Assembly: GCF_034262375.1 (NCBI RefSeq)
Contig: NZ_CP139558.1
Coordinates: 62,001-126,000 of the forward strand
Direction of reading: 5' to 3'
Origin: Mucilaginibacter sabulilitoris
Lineage (GTDB): Bacteria > Bacteroidota > Bacteroidia > Sphingobacteriales > Sphingobacteriaceae
Length of the DNA: 64,000 nucleotides
The notes beneath the pieces are model-generated. The model saw only the letters and a list, made by a program, of their open reading frames with translations, did not search any database and was not told where the DNA came from. Positions 43,845 to 51,654 of this stretch are shown here, in pieces (the first letter of the stretch is position 1; each line of letters begins with the position of its first letter). The position numbers and the translations under genes were made by a program.

Positions 43845-44465
43845 ATGGCAAACGAAACCGAAAAACCTGAGTTCTGGGAATCAACTTTTGGCGAAAAGCA
43901 GGAGATGTGGGGCTTTGAGCCGGCTAAATCTGCAGTATTGACCAAGGATTTTTTTGTCCAAAATTCGGTAAAGAACATCCTGATTCCCGGAATTGGCTAT
44001 GGGCGGAACGCTCAAATCTTTAAAGAAAACGGAATAACAGTAACCGGCATTGAGATCTCAAAAACGGCTATTGCCATGGCAAGAAAGCATTACGGAACGG
44101 ATATGGTTATCCACCACGGCTCTGTAACTGATATGCCATTTGATAAAAACAAATACGATGGCATATTTTGTTATGCCTTAATTCATTTACTGGACAGCAG
44201 CGAAAGGGAAAAACTCATTCGCGACTGCTATGATCAACTGGCAGAAAATGGCTATATGGTATTTACGATGATTTCGAAAGAAGCCCAAACCTACAGACAA
44301 GGCAAATTTATCAGCATAGACCGTTACGAAATATTTGAAGGCGTAAAGATGTTCTTTTACGACAAGGAATCAATAAAATCAGAATTTAAAAAAGCCGGAT
44401 TATTTGAGATCTTCGAAATCAACGAAAATCAGCCATTTTTTTTAATAAAATGTAAAAAGAGTTAA
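43845..44465 (+). CDS. Class I SAM-dependent methyltransferase
   Basis: 206 residues. SAM motif I is replaced by ILIPGIGYGRNAQIF, and TGIEISKTAIAMA carries the acidic residue. A conserved N-terminal FWESTFGEKQEMWGFEPAKSA resembles TehB or thiopurine-type methyltransferases, which act on small toxic compounds. The ATG is at the base after the subtilase stop. It ends 46 bp before the IS4 element; the reading frame looks intact, with no disruption by the insertion. Confidence 0.85.
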   Translation: MANETEKPEFWESTFGEKQEMWGFEPAKSAVLTKDFFVQNSVKNILIPGIGYGRNAQIFKENGITVTGIEISKTAIAMARKHYGTDMVIHHGSVTDMPFDKNKYDGIFCYALIHLLDSSEREKLIRDCYDQLAENGYMVFTMISKEAQTYRQGKFISIDRYEIFEGVKMFFYDKESIKSEFKKAGLFEIFEINENQPFFLIKCKKS

Positions 44466-44511
44466 TCCTCCTAAGGTTGGCCTGTCACCCTTGATTACGT
44501 GCGGTGAAATA

Positions 44512-45970
44512 GCTTATAATAATACGAAAGGCCGCTAATTGCCACGAATGGTCGGAAGAAATTCGGGCCATTTTTTATGTCTTAAAAAAGAGGCCGGGAT
44601 CACCACCACATTGTACAACAATTAAAGCAATGGCCAAGTCTCTGACTTCCATAGCAAATCGTCTTTTAGAAGTTTTATAACCCTGTTTATTCCCCTTTTT
44701 GTAGATCAATACCAGCATACTGGTTATCAATGTCATATATAACATAACCTGTAGACCGTTTTTATTTAGCGAAACCAGGTGGCTCACGTTGAGTTCTTGT
44801 TTGAGGAACCGAAAAAAAACCTCCATGTCCCAACGCCTGCGGTAGGCTTGGGCGATGTCTTTGGCTGATAAGTCGAACTCATTGGTTAACAGCCAGTACT
44901 CTTTACCATCATCGGATTTACTTTTTACGACAACCAGGCGAAAAGGACGATCCACCAGTACCTCTCTGTAATGTTTATTCCCCCGCTTGTTGGCTATAGG
45001 CATACCTGTATAGAGCCGGACAATGCTATCTCTAAGCAAAATGGATCCCCCCATATCCATGTTCTGCCCTTCAGTGATCAGCGATTCTACCAATTCGAAC
45101 TTTCTGTTCTCCTTTGAACGACAGATGAAGTTTAGCTCACTTTCACTGAAAGTTTTCATTGTCCGGGTAGATTGAAGCCCCCTGTCCAGTACATAGATAT
45201 TTTGATGCCCGGGTTCTTTCTTTACGTGCGCCATGACAACCTCGGGCAGTGCATTATCTTCGTTGCCATACTTTGGGCTGGTAAAGACCTGCGCAAGGCC
45301 TGGCAGCAAGCCATCAAAAGCAAGACTATATTTGATTGCTTTCTTGCTACTGCCGGCATTGACAATGCCTGCGGTTAGCTTGCCGGCGGTTTCACTGACT
45401 ATAGTGCTGTCTACACGGATGAGATTATACTGCTTTCTTTCCCTTAACGTATAGGAGCAGGAAAAACGCTCGTAGATGTATTCATAGATCTGTCTGAAAT
45501 AGTCCGGGTCAACCTTAGACAACCTTTCCGAAATGGAACTCCTGCAGACCTTTTCATCTTCATCAAGGTTAAAAAGCACTTTAAATACCGAAGCATTGAA
45601 CGTGTCCTCAAGGCTTCTCTGGCTAAGCCTGTCGTTGTCTAAAATACCATAGAGCTGCAAATAAAACAGCTTATTGCCATGCAAAACCTTTGCGTAATGA
45701 TCGATCTTGCTTGTGAGCGACAAATTTGCTATCAGCGCCTCCGGAATGAAACCTAAAAGCTGTTTTACAGTAATGTTATGATCTTTAAATATCGTCATAT
45801 CTGATTGATTTACTGCATTTAATATACTCAAAATCAATGAGAAAAACAAGTAAATAATTGATAATCAAATGCTTAAATACAAAACATTAAGCCTGAAAAA
45901 CAAAAAAAGTCGGAAGATAAAATCTTCCGACCATTCGTGGCTAATTGCGGCCTTTCGTATTATTATAAGC
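44512..45970. mobile_element. IS4-family insertion sequence, about 1.46 kb
   Basis: Long imperfect terminal inverted repeats bound the element. The left end begins GCTTATAATAATACGAAAGG and the right end is its complement. Identity continues through CCACGAATGGTCGGAAGA with three mismatches in the middle (CTAATTG against CAATTAG). One transposase gene occupies the interior on the minus strand. No clear target-site duplication was found outside the repeats, so the exact ends are uncertain. It sits between a methyltransferase gene and lspA without breaking either. Confidence 0.85.
44575..45798 (-). CDS. IS4-family transposase
   Basis: 407 residues from MTIFKDHNITVKQLLGF; an in-frame ATG at 45849 adds 17 residues. 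DDE catalytic residues are recognisable in LIRVDSTIVSE and YVLDRGLQSTRT, and in the IS4 signature YRRRWDMEVFFRFLK (Y-2-R-3-E-6-K), which supplies the Glu. The frame is intact from start to stop, so the element may still be active. Confidence 0.93.
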   Translation of the reverse strand: MTIFKDHNITVKQLLGFIPEALIANLSLTSKIDHYAKVLHGNKLFYLQLYGILDNDRLSQRSLEDTFNASVFKVLFNLDEDEKVCRSSISERLSKVDPDYFRQIYEYIYERFSCSYTLRERKQYNLIRVDSTIVSETAGKLTAGIVNAGSSKKAIKYSLAFDGLLPGLAQVFTSPKYGNEDNALPEVVMAHVKKEPGHQNIYVLDRGLQSTRTMKTFSESELNFICRSKENRKFELVESLITEGQNMDMGGSILLRDSIVRLYTGMPIANKRGNKHYREVLVDRPFRLVVVKSKSDDGKEYWLLTNEFDLSAKDIAQAYRRRWDMEVFFRFLKQELNVSHLVSLNKNGLQVMLYMTLITSMLVLIYKKGNKQGYKTSKRRFAMEVRDLAIALIVVQCGGDPGLFFKT

Positions 45971-45985
45971 AAAATTAATATCCGT

Positions 45986-46591
45986 TTACTCCTCCACCAT
46001 TTCACTGTTGGGGCTGTTTACTTCGGGCACTTCGTGTTTAAAGTAGTGTTTCTGGAATATCAGTATCATGATTACGCCAACGCAGATTGCCGAGTCGGCA
46101 AGGTTAAATACCGGCCTGAAAAACTCGAATGATTCATTGGCCCAAAACGGGAACCATGAAGGGTATGTACCCCTGAACAGCGGGAAATAAAACATATCAA
46201 CCACCCGGCCATGAAATAGCGGAGCGTAATTATACATTATGCCATAAAAGGTCGAGTCGATAATGTTACCCACCGCACCGGCCAGTATAAGCGCCACATT
46301 CATGATAAGCCCGCGGTGATATTTGTGCTTTATTAAGTAAATAAGGCAGTAAACAATACCACAAACCGCAAAAATGCGAAACAATGTTAAAGCCAGCTTA
46401 CCTGCATCACCTCCCCACTCCATGCCAAACGCCATACCGTTGTTTTCGGTATAGTGCAGCATGCCGTGGCTGCCCAGAAAACGGATCTCTTCGCCCATGA
46501 ACATGTGCGTTCTAACCCAGGTCTTTATGATCTGGTCGACAAGAATAATAAATATAGCAGTTAAAAAAGGTTTGGTGTAAGCAGCCTTCAT
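45986..46591 (-). CDS. lspA: Lipoprotein signal peptidase (signal peptidase II)
   Basis: 201 residues with four membrane segments. The family motifs are VDQIIKTWV, YTENNGMAFG, AGAVGNIID, GRVVDMFYF and FNLADSAICVG. The catalytic dyad is predicted as Asp132 (VVD) and Asp166 (LAD). About 14 extra residues lie between them compared with proteobacterial LspA, as is usual in Bacteroidota. It cleaves prolipoprotein signal peptides in the inner membrane. Abuts the dksA-like gene, in the ileS operon. Confidence 0.93.
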   Translation of the reverse strand: MKAAYTKPFLTAIFIILVDQIIKTWVRTHMFMGEEIRFLGSHGMLHYTENNGMAFGMEWGGDAGKLALTLFRIFAVCGIVYCLIYLIKHKYHRGLIMNVALILAGAVGNIIDSTFYGIMYNYAPLFHGRVVDMFYFPLFRGTYPSWFPFWANESFEFFRPVFNLADSAICVGVIMILIFQKHYFKHEVPEVNSPNSEMVEE

Positions 46592-46975
46592 TTATTGCTT
46601 TAATTTAGCTTCCATTGTAAGGGTAGTGTGCGGCACGGCACGTAAACGCTCCTTTGGAATCAGCTTGCCAGTTTCGCGGCAAATGCCATAAGTTTTGTTT
46701 TCAATACGTACCAGGGCAGCTTCCAACTGGTCAATAAATTTTTTCTGACGGGCAGCTAACTGGTTTATCTGTTCTTTTTCCAGCGTGGCCGAACCATCTT
46801 CAAGGGTTTTATAAGTACCGGCAGTATCATCAGTTCCGTTAGCATTAGGCGAACTTAACGAAGTTGCAAGGGAATTTAATTCCTCTTTAGCAATACGCAG
46901 TTTATCAAGAATAAGTGTTTTAAACTCTTGCAGGTCTGATTCAGAATATCTGGTTTTTTCGTTTTCTACTTTCAT
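46592..46975 (-). CDS. DksA/TraR-family protein with a degenerate zinc finger
   Basis: 127 residues. A coiled-coil N-terminal half (about 10-85) is followed by the DksA finger region YGICRETGKLIPKERLRAVPHTTLTMEAK. Only the first of the four zinc-ligand cysteines remains; the others are Thr, Thr and Met/Ala-type residues. Such cysteine-poor forms are common in Bacteroidota. It probably binds RNA polymerase but without zinc (inference). It abuts ileS and lspA with no spacer. Confidence 0.88.
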   Translation of the reverse strand: MKVENEKTRYSESDLQEFKTLILDKLRIAKEELNSLATSLSSPNANGTDDTAGTYKTLEDGSATLEKEQINQLAARQKKFIDQLEAALVRIENKTYGICRETGKLIPKERLRAVPHTTLTMEAKLKQ

Positions 46976-49900
46976 TTATACTTTACTAATAACAATAAAA
47001 ATTTCATTTCCATCAATCTCTACTTTATCACCATCATTTAGCTGACTATCAAGCACTATACTTTCGGCTAAAATTTCGGCGCAAATATAGGATAAATTAT
47101 TTTTTACCGCTTCTCTGATATAAGGATGATCGCTAATACGAACATTTATCTTATCAGTAACTTCAAAACCTTTTGTTTTACGCAGGTTCTGAATACGGTT
47201 TATCAACTCACGCGCAATACCCTCCTCCTTCAATTCGTTGGTTATGGTAACATCTAAAGCTACAGTTAGTTTTCCTAAATTTGCAACTTGCCATCCGGGC
47301 ACATCTTCTGCAATAATTTCAACATCTGTTGCTGATATTAAGTATTTGGCATCAAGCACGTTAACCGCACCTTCGCTTTCAAGCTTAGCTATATCATCCT
47401 GTGTAAAATTATTAATAACCTCAGCTACAGCCTTCATATCCTTACCTACTTTTTGCCCTAAAGCCTTAAAGTTGGGTTTTATCTTCTTTTTGATAAAGCC
47501 TGCTGTGTCGGTAATATACTCAATATCCTTAATGTTTGTTTCAGATAAAATTAATTCTTTTACCTGCTCCACGTGCTGTTTAAAGCCTTTATCCAATATC
47601 GGCAATAATATTTTACCAAGTGGCCGACGTACCGGGATTTCAATTTTCTTACGTAATGATAACACTAATGACGAAACATCCTGTGCCAACTGCATACGTT
47701 CTTCCAGATCGGCGTCAACCAGATCATCATGATAGGTTGGGAAATAAGCCAGGTGTACCGATTCAAATTCCTCTTTACCGGTTACCTTGTTCAGGTCTTT
47801 ATACAAACGATCTGCAAAGAAAGGCGCTATAGGCGACATCAGTTTGGCAATGGTCTCCAAACAAGTATAAAGCGTTTGGTAGGCCGATAGTTTATCGTCA
47901 GAGTTATCAGACTTCCAGAAACGGCGGCGGCTTAAACGGATATACCAGTTACTAAAGTGCGCGTCAACAAATTCCTGTATGGCACGTGCAGCTTTGGTTG
48001 GCTCAAAATCGGCATAAAAACCATCAACCTCGCGACTCAGGGTATTTAACAATGATATGATCCAGCGGTCAATTTCCGGGCGTTGGGATATAGCAATCTC
48101 TGGTTCGCTGTAGGTAAACTTATCAATATTGGCATACAGCACAAAAAACGAATAAGAGTTGTACAGCGTACCAAAAAACTTACGTCTAACTTCATCCAGG
48201 CCTTCCTCGTTAAACTTGAGGTTGTCCCATGGTGATGCATTACTGATCATGTACCAGCGGGCGGTATCGGCACCGTATTGATTAATGGTTTCGAACGGAT
48301 CAACCGCATTGCCTAAACGTTTAGACATTTTGTTGCCGTTTTTATCAAGTACAAGGCCGTTTGATACTACGTTTTTAAACGAGATACCTTTATTGCTAAC
48401 CAGCGCGTTCACAGCCTTTACCTCATTGCTGCACTCGCTCAGCATTACGGCTATGGCATGCAGGGTAAAAAACCAGCCGCGGGTTTGGTCAACACCTTCG
48501 GCAATAAAGTCGGCCGGGTAGGCATTTTTAAATTCCTCCTGGTTTTCAAAAGGGAAATGCCACTGCGCATAAGGCATAGCACCTGAGTCAAACCAAACAT
48601 CTATGAGGTCGGGCTCACGGAACATTTTGTTGCCGGCTGCCGATGTTAAAATTACATCGTCAACATAAGGGCGGTGCATATCTTCCAGCTTAAAACCTGC
48701 AGGCATAAAACCGGCATCAATAGATTTTTGTATCTCCGTGTTCAGCTCCGCGATAGAGCCGATACATTTTTCTTCAGTACCATTTTCTTCACGCCAGATA
48801 GGCAATGGGGTTCCCCAGTAGCGTGAACGTGAAAGGTTCCAGTCAACCAGGTTCTCTAACCAGTTACCAAAACGGCCGGTTCCGGTCGATTCGGGTTTCC
48901 AGTTAATGGTTTTATTAAGCTCTACCAGTTTTTCCTTTACCGCAGTGGTACGGATAAACCAGCTATCGAGCGGGTAATATAATATCGGTTCATCTGAGCG
49001 CCATGAGTGCGGGTAGCTGTGCTCATATTTTTTAACGTCAAACGCTTTATTGTCTTCTTTAAGCTTAATAGCTATCAGTACATCGGTACCCCTGAAATCA
49101 GATGCGGTACGTTCGGCATCGGTATAATACTCGTCTTTAACATAGCGTTTTGCAAAGTCGGTTACTTCATCAACAAAACGGCCCTGTTTATCAACCAGCG
49201 GCACATCCTTGCCAAATTCGTCCTTCACCATTACCGATGGTACGTTATTCTCTTTACAGGCCCTGAAGTCATCCGCACCAAAAACAGAGGCGGTGTGTAC
49301 TATACCTGTACCATCTTCGGTAGTAACAAAATCGGCAGGGATAACACGGAAAGCGTTTTTCTCCAGGTCCTCATTGGTAACATAAGGCATCAGCTGGTGA
49401 TAGCGTAAGCCAAGCAGTTCAACGCCTTTAAATTCGACACGTACTTCCCACGGAATAACTTTATCACCCCCTTTATAATCCTGGAACGAAGCAATTTCGC
49501 CTTCGGTTTTAAAGTACTTACCAACCAGCGCCTTTGCCAATACTACACTAACCGGCTCATAAGTATAAGGGTTAAAGGTGCGCAGTTTAACATAGTCGAT
49601 ATTTTCGCCAATGGCCAGCGCGCAGTTTGATGGCAGTGTCCATGGCGTGGTTGTCCAGGCCAGTATAACGGTATCTTCGTTCACATCTTCAAACAAAACC
49701 GGCATCAGCGGGTGCTGCTGGTCGTTCTTTAAATGAAACTGGGCCACTATAGAGGTATCCTTTACCATTTTGTAAGTACCCGGCTGGTTTAACTCATGCG
49801 AGCTTAAGCCGGTACCCGATTTTGGCGAATACGGCTGCACCGTGTACCCTTTGTATAATAGATCATTATTATAAAATTCCTTCAGTATCCACCAAAGGCT

Positions 49901-50368
49901 TTCAATATATTCATTTTTGTAGGTGATGTATGGGTCGTTAAGATCAACCCAGTAACCCATTTTTTCGGTCAGGTCGTTCCATACGTCGGTATAGCGCATT
50001 ACCTCCTTGCGGCAGGCATCGTTATAATCCTTAACGCTTATTTTTTTACCAATATCATCCTTGGTTATCCCTAAAGCTTTTTCGACTGCCAGCTCAATAG
50101 GCAGGCCGTGTGTGTCCCAGCCGCCTTTACGCTTAACCTGGAAACCTTTTAAGGTTTTGTAACGGCAAAAAATATCCTTTATGGAACGTGCCATTACGTG
50201 GTGAATACCGGGCATACCATTAGCGCTCGGCGGCCCCTCGTAAAATGTGTAGGGGTTACTTGCCGGACGACTGCTGATACTTTTTTCAAATATGTTGTTC
50301 TGCTGCCAGAACTCCAGTATCTCTTTGCCTGTTTGCGATAGGTTTAACTGCTTATATTCCTTGTACAT
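46976..50368 (-). CDS. ileS: Isoleucyl-tRNA synthetase
   Basis: 1130 residues, class Ia synthetase. The HIGH motif is present as GIHHVMAR in PPSANGMPGIHHVMARS, and KMSKR as GNKMSKRLGN. The editing domain has the Thr-rich LAWTTTPWTLPSN and EDGTGIVHTASVFGADDF. The anticodon-binding domain and a long C-terminal region follow. The size fits the long IleRS type. It charges tRNA-Ile. First gene of the ileS-dksA-like-lspA operon. Confidence 0.96.
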   Translation of the reverse strand: MYKEYKQLNLSQTGKEILEFWQQNNIFEKSISSRPASNPYTFYEGPPSANGMPGIHHVMARSIKDIFCRYKTLKGFQVKRKGGWDTHGLPIELAVEKALGITKDDIGKKISVKDYNDACRKEVMRYTDVWNDLTEKMGYWVDLNDPYITYKNEYIESLWWILKEFYNNDLLYKGYTVQPYSPKSGTGLSSHELNQPGTYKMVKDTSIVAQFHLKNDQQHPLMPVLFEDVNEDTVILAWTTTPWTLPSNCALAIGENIDYVKLRTFNPYTYEPVSVVLAKALVGKYFKTEGEIASFQDYKGGDKVIPWEVRVEFKGVELLGLRYHQLMPYVTNEDLEKNAFRVIPADFVTTEDGTGIVHTASVFGADDFRACKENNVPSVMVKDEFGKDVPLVDKQGRFVDEVTDFAKRYVKDEYYTDAERTASDFRGTDVLIAIKLKEDNKAFDVKKYEHSYPHSWRSDEPILYYPLDSWFIRTTAVKEKLVELNKTINWKPESTGTGRFGNWLENLVDWNLSRSRYWGTPLPIWREENGTEEKCIGSIAELNTEIQKSIDAGFMPAGFKLEDMHRPYVDDVILTSAAGNKMFREPDLIDVWFDSGAMPYAQWHFPFENQEEFKNAYPADFIAEGVDQTRGWFFTLHAIAVMLSECSNEVKAVNALVSNKGISFKNVVSNGLVLDKNGNKMSKRLGNAVDPFETINQYGADTARWYMISNASPWDNLKFNEEGLDEVRRKFFGTLYNSYSFFVLYANIDKFTYSEPEIAISQRPEIDRWIISLLNTLSREVDGFYADFEPTKAARAIQEFVDAHFSNWYIRLSRRRFWKSDNSDDKLSAYQTLYTCLETIAKLMSPIAPFFADRLYKDLNKVTGKEEFESVHLAYFPTYHDDLVDADLEERMQLAQDVSSLVLSLRKKIEIPVRRPLGKILLPILDKGFKQHVEQVKELILSETNIKDIEYITDTAGFIKKKIKPNFKALGQKVGKDMKAVAEVINNFTQDDIAKLESEGAVNVLDAKYLISATDVEIIAEDVPGWQVANLGKLTVALDVTITNELKEEGIARELINRIQNLRKTKGFEVTDKINVRISDHPYIREAVKNNLSYICAEILAESIVLDSQLNDGDKVEIDGNEIFIVISKV

Positions 50369-50387
50369 CTATATATTCTACCTTTAT

Positions 50388-50404
50388 TACCTCTTTTTTA
50401 AGAG
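50388..50404 (-). promoter_or_regulatory. Hairpin in the ileS leader
   Basis: Arms CCTCTT and AAGAGG, separated by about four bases, lie between the predicted -7 box and the ileS ATG. The hairpin would form in the first 35 nt of the mRNA. No T-box features are present. It may affect translation or mRNA stability. Confidence 0.4.
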
Positions 50405-50408
50405 GTTG

Positions 50409-50416
50409 CAAAAATA
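50409..50416 (-). promoter_or_regulatory. -7 box (TATTTTTG) of the ileS operon
   Basis: TATTTTTG on the minus strand fits TAnnTTTG. It ends 40 nt before the ATG and gives a leader of about 34 nt. Confidence 0.5.
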
Positions 50417-50450
50417 CGGAATTTATAAATGATTTTTTTAATTTAGACGG

Positions 50451-50654
50451 GTGAAAAATAAAGTAAAGCGTACGATATATATGTTATTGATCGCAGTGTT
50501 GCTGTTTTCGGCTTCTATGGCTATCCCCGCTTTACACACTTCCAAATGGAAGGATCTCATACAGGGTGCTGCACTGGGCCTGACCCTTGCCGGCATCATC
50601 AGCATAATTACCCTTATTATTGATTATTTGAGGGAAACAAAAAAAGGATTTTAG
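50451..50654 (+). CDS. Small two-helix membrane protein
   Basis: 67 residues from a GTG. Two hydrophobic helices (about 9-26 and 38-59) are separated by a short polar turn, with Lys-rich ends. TAATTTAG lies 4 nt before the start, a weak -7 match. No family recognised. It is divergent from ileS and separated from the SDR gene by a REP-like palindrome. Confidence 0.55.
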   Translation: MKNKVKRTIYMLLIAVLLFSASMAIPALHTSKWKDLIQGAALGLTLAGIISIITLIIDYLRETKKGF

Positions 50655-50719
50655 CGCTTCCTCCCGCATCTGACCTTGATTTATATGATTCAGGTATTAA
50701 CCTGGTTTTTAAAGTAAAA

Positions 50720-50740
50720 GAGACACATGTGATGTGTCTC
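50720..50740. repeat. REP-like palindrome (GAGACACAT/ATGTGTCTC), third copy
   Basis: Arms GAGACACAT and ATGTGTCTC with a GTG centre, followed by TAC as in the copies at 21067-21125. It lies between convergent genes. Confidence 0.7.
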
Positions 50741-50771
50741 TACAGATAATCTTTAATCTGACAAATCATGG

Positions 50772-51548
50772 TCAAAATATAGCTCTGTTTGCCCCGCCAT
50801 CAACCTGTATAGTGGTTCCGCTAATATAGGCTGCCTGTTCAGATGCTAAAAATGTAACCAGCGCGGCCAATTCTTCGGGTTTGCCGATACGGCCAAGAGG
50901 TATACCCCTTGTTTTTTCTTTTAAAGCCTCTTCCTCACTAACACCTTTGGGCAGAGTGTGTTTTATCCTGTCGGTAAGGATCAATCCAGGGGCCACGTTA
51001 TTTACGGTGATATTGTACGGGCCGAATTCGTCGGCCATGAGCTTAGCCATACCCACTACGCCCATACGCATGCTGGTTGACAGTACCGAATTGCCCAGCA
51101 CCGCTTTTACCGATCCGCTTATAATGTTGATTATACGCCCGCTACCTGTTTTTTGCATGTGCGGCAGCGCCAGTTTACTAAGGCGCGCGAAACTAAGCAG
51201 GTTAAGATCAAATGCTTTTTGCCATTGTTCGTCGTCAAAGTTCTCAAACTTATCAAACGGCGGCCCGCCGGCATTGTTCAGTAAAATATCTATCCGCCCG
51301 AAAGTTGCTACGGCTTTTTGAATAAACGCCCCCAACTGATCGGCCTTTGAAACGTCAACAGGTATAGCAATCACCTCATTACCGGTAAGCAGCTGTATTT
51401 CGGCTGCTGTTTTAGTAAGTTCTTTTTCATCCCGTGAGCCGATGACCACTTTCGCACCCTCGGCGGACAAGGTGGTTGCTATTGCCCTGCCTAATCCTTT
51501 ACTTGCCGCTAATACTACGGCTACCTTGTTGTTGAGTTTAAGATCCAT
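50772..51548 (-). CDS. Short-chain dehydrogenase/reductase (SDR)
   Basis: 258 residues from MDLKLNNKVAVVLAAS. The cofactor motif is AASKGLGRAIA (TGxxxGxG variant). NNAGG is followed by a Ser in INIISGS, but the usual YxxxK is not obvious: the region reads LSTSMRMGVVGMAKL, with Met in place of the catalytic Tyr. It resembles 3-oxoacyl-ACP reductase-like SDRs with an atypical active site. The upstream ATG at 51569 lies in a dispersed element and is rejected. Follows the MMPL gene through that element. Confidence 0.85.
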   Translation of the reverse strand: MDLKLNNKVAVVLAASKGLGRAIATTLSAEGAKVVIGSRDEKELTKTAAEIQLLTGNEVIAIPVDVSKADQLGAFIQKAVATFGRIDILLNNAGGPPFDKFENFDDEQWQKAFDLNLLSFARLSKLALPHMQKTGSGRIINIISGSVKAVLGNSVLSTSMRMGVVGMAKLMADEFGPYNITVNNVAPGLILTDRIKHTLPKGVSEEEALKEKTRGIPLGRIGKPEELAALVTFLASEQAAYISGTTIQVDGGANRAIF

Positions 51549-51560
51549 AAAGATAGTTTT

Positions 51561-51654
51561 AAACCTCACTTAAACCCTCTCCAAAGGAGAGGACTTGATT
51601 AGCATTGTTAAATATTTTAGCTCCCTCTCCAAAGGAGAGGGCTGTGGTGAGGCT
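51561..51654. mobile_element. MITE-like palindromic element (CCTCTCC/GGAGAGG family), copy 2
   Basis: Ends CCTCAC and GTGAGGCT bound two CCTCTCC-AAA-GGAGAGG palindromes. It fills the gap between the MMPL and SDR genes. On the minus strand it begins in the MMPL stop codon (TAGCCTCACC), exactly as in the copy after moxR. Confidence 0.65.

Noticed and set aside
44505..45980. Target-site duplication of the IS4 element
   Set aside because: The bases outside the repeats (gaaata on the left, aaaatt on the right) do not form a convincing direct repeat.
46976..50450. T-box or other tRNA-sensing leader for ileS
   Set aside because: The leader predicted from the -7 box is only about 34 nt and holds one small hairpin, with no T-box sequence or specifier loop.
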